Assembly (NCBI GenBank): GCA_016808115.1
Contig: JAEQBH010004666.1
Location: 124,001-188,000, forward strand
Origin: Tetrastigma voinierianum
Lineage: Eukaryota; Streptophyta; Magnoliopsida; Vitales; Vitaceae
Length of the DNA stretch: 64,000 nt
Reading direction: 5' to 3'
Every line of letters starts with the position of its first letter. Positions within the stretch are counted from its first letter, which is position 1. This document shows, piece by piece, positions 23,030 to 35,174 of this stretch. The notes under the pieces were generated by a model. That model was given only the letters and a program-made list of their open reading frames with translations, was not told the origin of the DNA and ran no database searches. The translations under genes were made by a program, and so were the position numbers.

Positions 23030-23476
23030 AGCCAGTTCATTAGCCCCAAAGGCGAATAACACTGGGATGACTTTAAAGGGCTATATCACGTAAATCAAAC
23101 CAAATCTATCCAACAAGGAAGTATGATAATTCCCGATAGCTGTATCTGTAAATCAAACCAAATCTCACCAATAAGGGAAATGGATAATTCTCAATAACTA
23201 CTCCTAATTATCATATTATCGACAACGATAAGAGGCGTCATATCGATAAAGAAGTCACTACAGTAAATCCGTTGGAAAAGCATCTCTTTATAAATACCGA
23301 GGCCACCATGGACAAAGGTATCGCAGAACATTAAGCGCATAAAGCGGTCGATAATTAACTACGGGAAGACTGACTTGACATATAAAAGAACCCGCCGGAG
23401 CCGACCAATGGCGGCTCGATTCAAACCAATAATCTGCCTTTCGGCCCGATTCAGGTTAGAAAAAAAAGCATCATCA
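23030..23476 (+). mobile_element. 3' LTR of the Tat-type element
   Basis: Pairs with 2069-2567. It shares gccagttcatt, the repeated aaatcaaaccaaatct/ggataattc block (23093-23180), ctcctaattatcat and the terminal aaaagcatcatca. The last base of the CA end is 23476. Confidence 0.75.
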
Positions 23477-24213
23477 GTTTATATCGAAAAACATAATAAA
23501 ATGAAAGAAACTTATTTATATAAATATATCACTTAATTAATAACGTAATATATAATTTTTAATCTTTAAAATAAATGCAATGACGACACAATGGTAAAGT
23601 GGTTCCTTTTTAATTTCCCCTTCCCACATATTCAGGCCATAGACTGTCTTGACTTTAATTGAATTTTTCAGTTCGACACCCAACCTGCAAGCTTTAAATG
23701 CCAGTAAAATGATTAGTTTGATTAAAAGACCAAAGCAAGCGTCGTTTTAGCGAACAAAAAAATTAATTTGTAGGAGCGAACAGCCGGTTATTTGAAGCCG
23801 GCAGTTAAATGGTTCGCGGTTCGACCGCCCGGTTCATCTGGTGTCACAAAAGCGGTTTGTTGTCGCCGGACGGTTTATAGCCGGTCAGCCAGTTGATCGA
23901 TCGGACCGTGATGCGGTTTTGGTTTTAAAACATTGATAATGCGCGCGAGTCCTTATAATAACAATGATGGGATAGAAATTGATTTATTGGTGGGCGAATT
24001 CTGCGCAAGAAGAAAAAAGTATCACCGTGACGCCTGTTGTATTCGACAAGGCAGTATATGTCAATAATATCTATTTAAATGAACAATTATGAGGCGCTAT
24101 ACAACTTATCTATACTAATAATGACATATATTGAATTTTTTCCACTGACTTATAAGATATAACATTGTTAAAGATGATTACTTAAGTCAACATATAGATA
24201 CTACTCAAATATT

Positions 24214-24215
<2 letters not shown>

Positions 24216-24252
<37 letters not shown>
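24216..24252. repeat. (AT)n microsatellite
   Basis: An uninterrupted alternating AT run of about 18 repeats. Confidence 0.95.
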
Positions 24253-24254
<2 letters not shown>

Positions 24255-25092
24255 ATACTTTACTTGTTAAATAATATAAATGATAAAGAAATTATTTTGA
24301 GTAACAAAATGAATGCTTATTTACTAATTGTTTTAATTATAAAATCCTCAATTTTAACTTTTTTTATCAAATTAGTTAAACCTTTTTGGTTGGTGTGAAA
24401 TAAGAATGAAATAAATTCTTATAACGAGAAACTTTAAATTAATTTTCTCAAAAAAAAAAAAAAAGTTTTTAATCAAAATAATTTTAAGTTAATGTACGAT
24501 TTCAAAAAAAAGTTAATTTATATGGTACATGGATTTAAATATTCATTTTTATTTAAGTCAGCAAATACAAATTTATATATTAGGAAAGAGGATTTTATTC
24601 TATAAATGATACATTGAAATCATAAAAGTTATAAATATATTTTATAAATAGGATGTAAAAATTAAGAATTTAATTTTGCCATAAGATTGAGTTTTGACAA
24701 ATCCCTGGACCATTTATTTTCAACCCTATCCCCATCCAATTCAAAAACCTTGAGTCAACAAATCATCTCTCCCACCCACTTCCGTCTGTCCCTCCCCATG
24801 CTATGCCGCTCTCGCTATTTTTTTGTTCCTTCTAGGGTTATTGCTTTCAAATCCTTAGTCATAACTTGGTTTTACCGATTTCTTCGCATTGAATGGCTCT
24901 CACTGTTGCGCATTTTGGCCCCCTTCTCACTTTCTTGCCGATGATGAAGATGCTCGCATGAATGAGGAACTTCAAAGAACTGCGTGTCCAATCTTGCTGG
25001 TTATGAGATTCCATGGTTTCCCAATGGGTTTCATACGAGTTTGACTTATTCGGGTGTTCTTCTCTCAACTTGCCTTGCTTTTTGAGTGCGTG

Positions 25093-28000
25093 ATGAGTTC
25101 TACCAAGACCAAGAGTAATGAGGAGGATCTTCTTACTCAAGCTAAAGTTCCAGGTTAGTCCCTCCATTTCTCGAGGAAGGCGTAAAGTTCATACCCCATT
25201 TCTTATGAGAATCAAAGGTAGAATTTGGGGTTTGTTATTTACCCTTTTTCAGATTAGGCTTTTTAGTCCCTTGATTTCATGAATAAGAGAGTTGATTTGG
25301 TTTGTATTGCTGAAAACATGAGCTCTTGTTAGTTACAGCGATCTAACAAGTGTTGAACTTGATACATGCACTCTCTCTTTGAGTTTCAAAAACATTCAGC
25401 CAATTTGTTTCCTTCTTCCTATTTCATCCACATTCATCATTTCATTTTCACGAGAAAAAAAGTAAACAATGGCGGAGAAGTTTGTGGTTGGGGGGCGTGA
25501 GGTGGCATCATGTTGCTCTTCCTCCTTTCACGCCACCTTCTTAGGTTTGTGCTGGTTGATCTTTGAAGACCCTTAGATTTTTGATTGGAATGTCATGTAT
25601 GGTGACATTTACCCATGACAGCTAACATGCATGATTAGAAGATTCTCTGTTTGTTTGATGGATTATGATAATGGCGAGAATTCTCTATTTTTCTTAATGT
25701 TGGTGGTGATGGTTTTGTTTCAGGGAATCCTTATTAATGCAGGCAGTTCTCAGGGCTAATGGCGACAATCTCATTATCAATAATACGCAACAACTTGCGA
25801 GTCTTTCCTCATCTCCTGTTGAAAATCTCTTCCTTTTTGAGTTTAATTTAATAGGTTGTATATGGTATATATATATCCTTGATTAAACGAGAACCAATCA
25901 AGAAACAATTAAGATCATATCAAAGTATTTACATTTTGGGTTTTTATTATGTGGTAAGCAAAAACATGTATGTTTCTCACACTTTGCATATTGAGTCAAA
26001 GGTTATAGATCTGATGAGTGGGTAGAATTGTTCCCTAGTTGTTTTGGTTATGATAAGAAAATATATTACTAAAGTCATGGAAAGTGAATGGAGGAAACGG
26101 GTTGAAAAGCCTGAAGCTGAAACTAGCTGCAGGATGGTGCATTTCATAATGCTGTATTAATCTCTTCATTCCTTAATCATCATCACTAGTAAACACCATG
26201 TTTTTATGCCTTTCTATGTGCCATTAAAAGTTTCTTTCATTTCTCCATGGCGCGAGGAACATTGTTACTTAGCATATGCCTTTAAGTGAAGGATCTGTCT
26301 ATGGATTCTTCATCCAATTCATCAATGATGATATTTATTTTTAACCAAAAAACCACCCTTTTCCCAAAAGTTCTGCCCCTTATTATTATTTCATTAATAT
26401 ATTAATTTTGTCATTCTATCATGTTTTTTTCTTTTTCGGTTTAATTTTGTAGTTAACACATGCATTTCATTATCAACTCAAAAGCAGGCATCATGTGAGA
26501 GACTATATATAAAATATTAAAGTTAATGCAAAATATTAGAAAAAGAAAATTTCCCTCGCACTTATAGCGATTAACATGGTGTTTTTAAATATATTTTCTG
26601 TTTCACACTTTCAACTCTCACTTATTATTGTGTTCCCTTTTCTTTTGCTAAAAATATACCAAAGTTTTGCAAGGTACACTTATTTCCTGCAATTATTTGC
26701 TTATTTACATGCATAAAAAGAGTTCCTACATATATTACTTTTCCTTGGGTATTCATCTGGACTGTTCAACCACTCCCCACCATCATCCATGCCAGCCTCA
26801 CCATTTGCCTTCTCTCCCATGTATTTATAGTCTTCCTACATAAAGGCTTCCCTGACATTCTCCTCCCTAATACACAATTACATTTTGCTTGTTTAGGGTA
26901 AGAAAAGAACTAATAAATGGAAGTTTAAGTATCCTATTTGAAGAAATTTGTTTTGTTGAACAATTTTAATCATGTGATTTAATTGTGTTGTTAATTATCA
27001 TCTTTGTTGGTATCAGATGGAATACTAATAATTCTAACAGTTGCTGCAAACAATAATTGTGTATAGTTTGTAAGATTTTTTTTATTCAGCTTCTACTTCT
27101 TAGGGTTTTACTTATGGATCCTTACACATGGTCTGTAATCACATTTAAATTTGAAGTCTTTCAATTTTAATTCTTAATGCTAAATTCTAGTTAAAGAAAT
27201 ATGTATCAAGTTGGAAGGGTAGGATCTATGTTCAAGGATAAAATTTCTAGATGATTTGTTTGATTTTATCTTGTGATGAAAGGATGACCGGTTTAAAAGC
27301 CTTATCTTGAAAAAGAGTTAAAATCATTTATAGATTTCTACAGAAAAAAATTGATTCAATGATAATTTTATAATGTTGCAAAATTATGTCTTTTTACAAT
27401 TTTAGAGTTACTATCGAATGGAAGTAAAAACTTTAGTTTGCTATGTATCATTCTCAATTTGCATAGTTGTGGATTGTTATCTATACATCAATTCTATGAA
27501 CCTTATCATTTATATTGATGCTATACTTTGTTTCAAATATGTTTTCAGTTTCACCTTAGTTAGAAAAGAACAATAGCATATTGGACAAAATTCCTAATAT
27601 CGCGTTTTCTATTGGTGGGAGTTTCTTCTTAGATATTTTATTATTCCCAATTAATTTATTCACATATAATTTTTATAAATTAAGCTTTCAAATTGGATAG
27701 TTTGTGCATTTTTGTTTTAAAATAAATACAAAGTCTACACATACGATATCTTATCCTCTTAGAGATTGAAGGAGAACGCCTTAATTATTTATTTTGGTTA
27801 AGTTTAAACACATTTTGGTGCATAAATTAATACTTAGTGAGGTCTCTACGTTTGATTAGATATTTCATTATTTGTGATTAAGATGATTCCTTTTTTTATC
27901 AAATTTGATTATAATGATTTCTTGGATAATGTGAGTTTATCTATTTATACACTAAATTTAAATGAAAGATATATTTGGATTTTTTTTCTTTTTAGAACTA

Positions 28001-28403
28001 AAAAGTAGTACTATACTTTTATTGTTATAGGTACACAATTAAAAAACCATAATAATTGAACTTATAATTCACATTTAGGAATGTTTAATGTAGTTAGATA
28101 TCTAATCTCTTATTTAGTTTTTCGTTTTGTTAACCTGGTTTTTTTATTATAGGTTTGATGTAGGTTTATAAGAAATTTTACAATAAGGGAGGTGCACTGC
28201 TTGAAGGTTAATGTGCAGAAATAAGTCTGCCTAGGTGGATATAGGTTTGATGTACTCTTGGTTGGAAGTACTTTACAATTTCAAGTAATTTGGTACTTGT
28301 TTAGCACTTTTCTATTGATGTTGTGTCTATCTTACTAGGTATCCAAGAAGAAGGAGATGAGGAAGAATTGAGACCAACTCTTATGGAATGTATTTTAATT
28401 TAA
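25093..28403 (+). CDS. Speculative two-exon small protein gene
   Basis: The ATG at 25093 opens a frame of 20 codons (starting MSSTKTKSNEEDLL) that reaches a good plant donor, CCAG|GTTAGT, after 25153. A matching acceptor, TTACTAG|GT, lies after 28338. Joining them keeps the frame and adds GIQEEGDEEELRPTLM before a TAA at 28401-28403, giving a 41-residue, acidic, charged protein. I recognise no family. The upstream frame is open further (LLFECV before the Met), so the Met may not be the real start. The ~3.2 kb intron is long but contains no retroelement coding. All of this is inference from splice-site consensus; chance pairing of sites is the main alternative. Confidence 0.15.
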
Positions 28404-29091
28404 GTTTGTGCATTATCTTTCTTGAATGTCTTTAATTATGTTTTTGGTTTATTCTTTTATTTGTATATAGAAGTGAAGTAACAAAAAAAAAATTTATTAC
28501 ATTATGTTTTAATATTCAAACCATATATAATAATTCCTTCTCTTGAATGGCGGTTATTTAAAAATTTAGTTGTTATTATCATAATTAAATAGATATCAAA
28601 TTTAATTTAGCGAGATTCTTATTATAATAGTTTCATTTTCCAGCCAAAATGAAAAATATAAGTAAATAATATTAAATTTTTCATAACAACCTTAACAGAT
28701 GGCTAATGCCCATTGACATTTGCATTAGCTAGAAACCTTGACATATTATATTTAACCTTGACATAAATCTTAATAACAAAGATCGTAAAAATAGAAACAA
28801 TCTTATCATATAAATGTCTTAGTACCTCTAAACACTGCTTGTACTTGGCATAAATCCAGATAATCATCTAAGCAATGATTTATACATTGTAATTGAAAAG
28901 CGTCGACTAAGGTCATTTTTCTTTGTAGTGTATCCAAAATAAAAAATAAAACAAATTTTAAGAATTTATTTTTTCGAATTATTTCAAAATGCCATCCATA
29001 CAAACAGCTTCAAATCCACAAAGGACAAAAAAAATAAAGAAAAACAACCATTCAGTGAAGCCAAATATTATAATTATGGTTAATCGAACAA

Positions 29092-29366
29092 CATTAGAAT
29101 CAAAGGAAATAGCGAGAACTTTGCAGGAATTCAGATTACGAAGTGAGAATTTTATTTACTTAACGCTATTGTGGCTAATAGTGCCTTACACTTTGAGATA
29201 GAAAATAACACTACGATTTCCCAGGTCCTATAATCGTGGTGCATGACTACATTAAACTGGAAAAAACAAACTTGTTCCTCAAGTTCGGGAGGAATTATTC
29301 AACAACATAAATAAACTTTGAAACAAGAGACTGACCCTACTTGGCTAAGGCTCAATAACTTCATCA
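29092..29366 (-). mobile_element. Left (3') LTR of the copia element
   Basis: Aligns with 35175-35449 along its full length: ttagaatcaaa at the left, tggaaaaaacaaacttgttcctc in the middle, and aataacttcatca at the right. On the minus strand it starts TGATGAAGTTATTG. Confidence 0.85.
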
Positions 29367-29378
29367 TCCTCCCACTTA
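29367..29378 (-). other. Polypurine tract of the copia element
   Basis: The minus strand reads aagtgggagga directly before the 3' LTR, a classic copia-type plus-strand primer. Confidence 0.7.
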
Positions 29379-29399
29379 AAGCCCAGATACCATTATCAT

Positions 29400-30090
29400 T
29401 CGGTTTATACTGAACATATTCACATACCGGTAAGCCTCGCATCCTCGAAAAACACTTCAAGCTTTATTAAAGCTGTTAGGACATGCAACTTGTTGTTGTT
29501 GAGAACAATGAATTAGCTCAAAATTCCATCTAACAAGATCTAGAAGAAGGAATGAGATCTTATAATCTATGTTTCAACCCCACCCCTCAGGCCCTTACCA
29601 TCTGAGGATTCTTTGGGGAGTTTAATCATTTGAGATATTATCCTGAACCTGCCATTAATTTTTCTGCTCTTGATTTAGAACTTTACAGATTCTTGTGAAC
29701 CACACAACTGTACGCGATCTTGTGACTATGAACACTTCGACCGGTGGTGGAGGGTAACCAGTTGTTTCACTCAGACGAGAGATGTCCAGGAGCTCATTGA
29801 AAAACCTGCTGAGGTACTTTTCCTATCATCCTAGTCGCCAGCATAGTCACTGTCCGTGTACCTGGGTTCTTCACTTCCTCCCTTCTTGGCAGGGCATCCC
29901 AAGACTAACCATGCCTTTATATACCTCAAGCTCTTTTTGCTGCCCCGGTAGAAGTGAGACTGATGGACGCTCCATGTACCTGTGATCAAATTGACAAATA
30001 AACATCAAATCGGGCGTGTGGAGTCAAATGTAAGACTTCCATTTACTTGTAAGGCGAACTATCAACTTCCTCCCCCTTCATCTTTGTGTT
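29400..30090 (-). pseudogene. RNase H domain of the copia element, degenerate
   Basis: On the minus strand the block SLRYIKAWLVLG, then KKGGSEEPRYTDSDYAGD at about 29823-29895, is the start of copia RNase H, where TDSDYAGD holds the first catalytic Asp. The part closer to the LTR (29400-29780) keeps only weak traces of the KSTSGY and LSTTEAE blocks. It follows RT and precedes the LTR, as in Ty1/copia elements. Stops and indels are frequent. Confidence 0.7.
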
Positions 30091-31000
30091 CAAGCCAGAA
30101 CCGCGCTGGACCATATCTTGATTACATTGATCTGTATTGAACCTTTCTAAGATTTCTTGAGCATACTTCCGTTGAGTATTGAAGATACCATCACCACGCC
30201 TGTACTTGATACGAGAAATATTTCATTCGCTTCAGATCAGTTCATGTCGAACTCAATCTTCATGGACTTCTTCTGTTATTTGAACATTGCTTCATCATTA
30301 CTGTTAAAAATAAAGATATCGTGTAAGGCACTACAATTAAAATTTTACCTCCATCCGCCAGTTTAATGAATAAACTAGCATATGGGCATTTGGTGAAGCC
30401 TTCTTTGATAAAATATATGCAGTCAAACTATACCAGGCTCGGGAACTGTTTGAGTCCATACAATGCTTTGAGTCGATAAACCTTATGTTCATTTTTTCTA
30501 TTCATATATAGGTTTATCATGAGAGACTACTCGATGATTTCCATGAAAAAACGGGCTTAAACATCAGGTCAGTGGTCACCTGACTTTAATGCGGTAAGGG
30601 ATATAACAATTCATATAGTGTCCAAATGAGCCACTGGTGCAAATATTTCAGCATAATCAATTCCTCTTGCACCTTAATACACATGGCAACTAGCCGATCT
30701 TAACCTTATCCGCCTCACATTTCGTTGAATTTTGTTTAAAGACTGCACTTCCCTCCTATGGGTTTCTCCAGTGTGTTTATTATTCCCATGTGTCATTCTT
30801 TATCAATAACCATATTTCTGGTCTGGCACCTCCATTTCTCAGATTTCAAACTACGAATGTGGATCCCATGATGAACAAAGCTAAAATGCCTAGTGCGTGT
30901 TCTTCATCGGAGAGACCTTGTTCGGTTCATAATCTCTCCTTCCACTAGTGGTCCTTCTGAACAATGTTTCCAGGTGTCTCTCCATTAAATGTTCCTCATT
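30090..31000 (-). pseudogene. Reverse transcriptase of the copia element, degenerate
   Basis: The minus strand shows KVYRLKALYGLKQFPSLV near 30430-30490 (family consensus KVYKLKKALYGLKQAPRAW), then YFIKEGFTKCPYA and FIKLADGGKILIV near 30330-30420. The catalytic box comes next but reads as VPYTIS where copia elements have LYVDD. It continues to KYFSYQ and DGIFNTQRKYAQEILERFNTDQCN (30120-30200). The aspartates of YVDD are therefore lost. Its position downstream of integrase and upstream of RNase H is diagnostic of Ty1/copia. Confidence 0.8.
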
Positions 31001-31009
31001 AGACTCGGG

Positions 31010-32250
31010 TTAGTTCTCAAGTTCTTTGACTTGAGACTCCTCTCCATCTCCCTCGTCTTCCATACCTTCAGCCAGTCTCCCACTCGGGCTCATTAATATG
31101 ACATTTGTGACCATGTCCCGGATCCATTCTTGATCTTCTTCAAATACCACATCTGAAGCTACTGGTATTTTATTTGAAAGTGGATCAAATAGTCTGTAAG
31201 CCTTGGATTCCTCACTTGCTGATAATATGCATTTTACGACTCTTGGCATCAAGCTTTACTCTCGTGTTGTCAGGGACATGGACGTGAAATGCATCAAAAA
31301 CTAATAGTCCATGATGGCTTCTTTGCTCACGCTTCTTCGATGTTTTGTTCTTCCACGGCAAAGAGTTGGACATCGATTTAGAATGTGCAGTCGATTCAAC
31401 ATTGGGACGAAAGGTCTTGGGAATTTGTTTTGCTATCAACATGCTTGAACCATATTCATAATGGTGGTTTATTTATACCTGCTGATACCGTGCATTTGGG
31501 GTGTATAAACCCAGCGTAACTATCTCTATGGATTCCATGCTCTTCAGAAGTTGGTGAATTCTGTGATATGATTCTCACAGTACATTCTGAACTCAGTATG
31601 TATGTTCAGTTTCCTTCTCGACTCTGGCTTTGTAAGATTTAGACCTGGAAAAGCTTCGACTTCACTCCATCGAAGTACACCCAAGTCTTCTGCTTTGAAA
31701 TCATCAGTGAAGGTAATAAAATACCGTTTTGCCATTTGAAATTAGGTTGATTGGTCCCTTGTAATAGGCATGCACCAACTGAAGAATGTTGGAGGCTCTT
31801 CACATGCTTTCTTTAGGAAATGGATCACGATGTTGTCTTCCCACCAGATAGTTTTCACATACCTTTTGAGAGTCTGCCACCATGTTCTTTTGTTGGAGTA
31901 CTTTGAGCCCATTCTAGGTGAATCATCCATATTTGGCGTTCATTATAGTCTTGCTTGATGCGTGATCGATGAGAAAAGCACATTCGCGGTTCCTTTGGTA
32001 CATGGCGTCTAAACACGATGAAACGTTACGACATTGTCATCTCAGTTTCCAACAGTTCTGCAGCCCTTTACTCAACGTGAAAGATTTTGCATTTTTCCAT
32101 GTTGGATGAAGTCTCGCGAAGCCGCTTCTCCACGCGATTGACCCGATGCTCGACATGTTGTTCTTGTTATGTAGTGCATTAGAAGACTTATGTGATTACA
32201 TGCATAAACCCATTTACCTCCATTCTAATTTTACCCTTGCCTTGTACATT
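31010..32250 (-). pseudogene. GAG-pre-integrase and integrase of the copia element, degenerate
   Basis: Reading leftward on the minus strand: a GAG-pre-integrase piece around 31742-31930 (remnants of CxxCxxGKQHRxPFP and ASNILQLVHADICGP, the latter frameshifted); the integrase core start MAKRYFITFTDDF at 31695-31735, with the first catalytic Asp region; and NIHTEFRMYCENH (31570-31620). The post-core block HVHVPDNTRVKLDAKSRK follows at 31240-31290. The end of the domain, SEESKAYRLFDPLSNKI...DVVFEED (31130-31235), is well preserved and bridges to RT. Several frames are needed, so the protein is broken. Confidence 0.8.
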
Positions 32251-32379
32251 AATACTCGAGTCATTGCCAAGCTATGGATTCTCATTGCTATCAAATCAAC
32301 ATTATTTTTCTTTCCACACATGTGGTTGCTACACCAGGAATCGAGGAACCAAATGTATCATTGCGACCTCGTTAGATTT

Positions 32380-32995
32380 ACAAAAGCCATCATGGCATCC
32401 TCATGTTTTGATATATTCGGCGCTTTTTGATTCTTGTCTAAGCGGACTATTCCATTCAGAAAGTGCCTAGCTCATGATGGTTATAACACTTTCCGGATGA
32501 TTCATCAATCTCTGACCCTACCCCTTCCTCTTCCTCGTCCATAGATCCTCATTAAAGTCATACACTCTGCCTCCTCTTCCTCCTTGTTAGGATCATGGTG
32601 ATAAGTTGTACTCATTATCCCATGTGGTGATTGTTGTTCCTATTATTTGAGAAGCTGCTTTGAAGCACAAATCTGCCGAGCATTATGTCCAGTCATTAGA
32701 TTCCTCAATGGGCAAACAATGTAATGTATTTTGAAGTGGAGACCTCGAAATCTTTTCATGATTCTGCATGTCCATTAGCTCCATGCGTTAAGCATCTTGT
32801 TTAGCTATGGTGAGAGTTCTATTTGATAGTCATTAACGGACTCCTTGATCTTTATCTTTGTGCTTAGACTCCCTTGTGAAGGCTTTTGAGTTGAGCACGA
32901 TTGACACGTGCTGTTCCATGATGCTTTTGCTTCAAAGAATCCCATATCATCACTAGCGTATCTTTCTTTAAAATGGTCTCAGGTGTCAGAAATGA
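32380..32995 (-). pseudogene. gag: gag C-terminal part of the copia element (UBN2-type) with knuckle
   Basis: The minus strand reads ETILKKDTLVMIWDSLKQKHHGTARVNRAQLKSL (about 32878-32975), the conserved middle of copia gag (IWDSMKxKYQGxxRVxRAQL). Further on a GRGRGRG-type basic stretch (near 32530) and a knuckle remnant KCYNHHELGTF (32440-32500, expected CxxCxxxGHxxxxC) are visible. It is separated from the gag N-terminus (34900-35119) by the inserted solo LTR; joining across the insertion restores a continuous similarity. Confidence 0.75.
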
Positions 32996-33000
32996 CGATC

Positions 33001-34877
33001 TGTGTGTGTTAAGATGATAGTGACCTCGTCAAACCAACAGATACCCAAGTCAGATCTCAGATTGATATAAATGAGTGAGATACTAATAGATACCCGAATA
33101 TACGCTGTAATATAACTTTGTCGATCAACATCAATCCACGCAGTATCTATGTCCCGAGTAAAAGCGACCTCTGAACCCACCACTGTCTCATCCTCAATAT
33201 AAACTGACTCTATCAAATAGTTTCAAGGTTCAAAGTTACTCTTACTCCTGGCGTATATTAAAATCTTAGAATTCTTGTGTAACCACCAAAGCCTGTTCAA
33301 AAACTTTCTTCAAAACTAAATCTCTGGATGATTGTGCTGTATCTGTGCGTAAAATATGTCGCCGACGAGGGGTGGAGCTGTTTTCGATGGTGGAATCTTA
33401 CAGTGTTCTTCTTAGCTGAGTGCGTATCTTTTGATCTTTCGAGAATAAGCGCACATTCAAGCAAATGCGATCTGTGGATGTCTGTTTATCATCATAGTGC
33501 CACAGGTCTCCGCCCGACTCCCTCACGCACACTCAGCACGTGCCAGAACTATAGTTTTATTGTTTGTGAATGTTATGATGTATATATCAATTGGGCCGTC
33601 TCCCAGGCGGTGATGTGTGTATGGACTACCCTCAGGTCGTATATCAATTGGGACCGTCTCGGCGATTGATGTTATGTTTGGACTACCCTCGATGTTTATT
33701 GTTTTAGACAACCCTCGAACCATTTCTCAAGAGTTTACTTTGTGCACTCCCCTCCTACCGTGAGGTGCCACGGTCATGTAAATCATGTCTGGTCCATTTA
33801 CAATTCAATAACACATACAAATATATAATAAATGCGTATATTTCGTAATTCATCAGCGCTGGCTTATTGCCGTATAATTCCGATCAATTAAGCCAAAAAT
33901 TTAGCTCACGTGGGCTAATGATCGGAAACCACAACTGGCTTCGATTTAGATTCTTTCATTAAAACGCATTATTTCACAAAAATTATTTTGTGAACACTAT
34001 TCTCAGGAATAGTGAAACCCTCGGTTACTTTTCCCGGTAAATCACCAATCATCGGTTCACTTAGTGAACCTGAATTTCACGACCATTTCCGGCCTCATAC
34101 ACATCACAATACAATTTATTCCAACGATTTTCCAGCTCAAACACTTTAAAACAGTCGGAGTGCGATTGTCACATTTGTCAGTGATTTCTAAAGATTACAA
34201 TTCGGTCCGGTTGGGAGTAGATCAACGACGTTTAAGGCCTCAAACCAACGAACATTGTAAAACACTTAAATAAAGTGTAAAACCAAAGTAAGGGAGAAAC
34301 CCCTACCTCATGGAGTTTATGAAACTCCTTAAAGCAAGACCTACGCATAGGCTACACCCGTCGTCGACTGGCTTTCCTTGCGCTCAGAAGAATTTCGACG
34401 GTCGGATTAGCCGCAAATCTGAGAGGTGACACCTTCTATCTCTAAAATAGAAGAACATCCAGCGCGCATCTCGATCTCCTCCGGCCGCGTTTGGTCTTCT
34501 TTTTAGAAGATGTGTATTCTCTTTTATTAACAGCGTGGAGTTAAAAAAAATGACGTTTTATCTTATCACCTTTTCCCGGAGTTTGGCGGCCGGCGCTATC
34601 ACCGGCGTGTTTCATACTTTACCGCGCCACTTGGCGCCGATACGTGTTATATGTGACTTTGTTCGTTGAAAGGAAATCGAAGTTTCTGGCCGAACCATGA
34701 TGCCTCGGCTTCACCTTTCCGGTGTCTGAATTGATATTCGGCGTACCCCAGCTAGAGACCCCCGGCGAGCGATTCCAATGGTAAAATCCGTTTTGTCATC
34801 GAATCTAGAAAATAAATTTCGGATTTTGACGAAGTACGATTTTACCATTTCCATAAATTGGAATTTCTAAGGTCTTA
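33001..34877 (-). mobile_element. Solo LTR of gypsy family B inside copia gag
   Basis: This 1.88 kb sequence aligns with the LTRs of element B (49796-51635 and 58239-60119), for example at acattcaagcaaatg, tatatatcaattggg, tagacaaccctc and the end ttggaatttctaaggtctta. It is flanked by cgatc on both sides (32996-33000 and 34878-34882), a 5 bp target duplication. Copia gag sequence continues on either side. There is no internal region, so it is a solo LTR formed by LTR-LTR recombination. The terminal CA next to the right duplication has been lost. Confidence 0.8.
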
Positions 34878-34899
34878 CGATCGTGGCAGAACGAGATAG

Positions 34900-35119
34900 T
34901 TCTTGGCCTTGAGATCTTTAAACCACGGGCTTCATAGGTCTTCTTCTATCTCACTCAAGATTAAGATCCTTCTCTGCAATGATGATCCACCATCTACATC
35001 AGAATTGCAATATTCTTTGGGAGCCTTGAGAAGAATTCCCATCAACCTTATAGATGAGTCTGTAGTGATATCAAACCTTGGGATGGCAGGTTGCACGAAG
35101 CTATTCTCGGATGCCATGT
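34900..35119 (-). pseudogene. gag: gag N-terminal part of the copia element
   Basis: The start codon at 35115-35117 opens MASENSFVQPAIPRFD, the N-terminus typical of many plant copia gag proteins. The frame runs 61 codons. A shifted frame then reads LKDLKAKNYL up to the border of the solo LTR at 34882. In related proteins this is followed by a DR(T/S)ILETIL segment, which is found on the other side of the insertion. The start is supported by its position about 60 bp downstream of the PBS-like sequence. Confidence 0.75.
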
Positions 35120-35158
35120 CTCTGGTTCTTCACTCTATCACGAGTCACAAGATTTGAT

Positions 35159-35174
35159 GGGGCTGCAATACGGA
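35159..35174 (-). other. Primer-binding-site-like sequence of the copia element
   Basis: On the minus strand tccgtattgcagcc follows the LTR end directly and resembles the Met-tRNA type PBS (tggtatcagagcc) with several changes. Confidence 0.5.

Larger units (their letters stand above)
2009..23476 (+). mobile_element. Tat/Retand-type Ty3/gypsy retrotransposon, interrupted and decayed
   Basis: The element is bounded by two diverged LTRs (core copies 2069-2567 and 23030-23476). Between them, in + order, lie PBS, gag, protease, first part of RT, a ~13.6 kb interruption, the rest of RT, RNase H, integrase and a long non-coding 3' region. The clade call rests on gag ending in a YCxFHxxxGHxTxxC knuckle, a protease active box of the DNGSSAD type, and an RT-RNase H-integrase series typical of plant Tat/Retand elements. 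All domains have stops and frameshifts, so it is a dead copy. The outer left edge is uncertain: homology to the 3' LTR is clear only from about 2069. Confidence 0.8.
23477..29086. other. AT-rich low-copy spacer without a confirmed gene
   Basis: No retroelement domain is visible. An (AT)n microsatellite of ~36 bp is at 24216-24252. A cluster of ccggtt/cggtt words occurs at 23785-23930. A TATTTATAG box at about 26821-26829 is followed by a pyrimidine-rich leader-like stretch but no long reading frame. A candidate two-exon small gene (25093-28403) is described separately. I searched for common conserved plant microRNA cores by eye and found none. Confidence 0.5.

Noticed and set aside
23590..23685. 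tRNA-like A-box (tggtaaagtgg) and B-box (agttcgacacc)
   Set aside because: The boxes are ~80 bp apart, too far for a tRNA, and no stems form.
29782..29985. + strand 67-codon frame
   Set aside because: Antisense of the copia RNase H domain.
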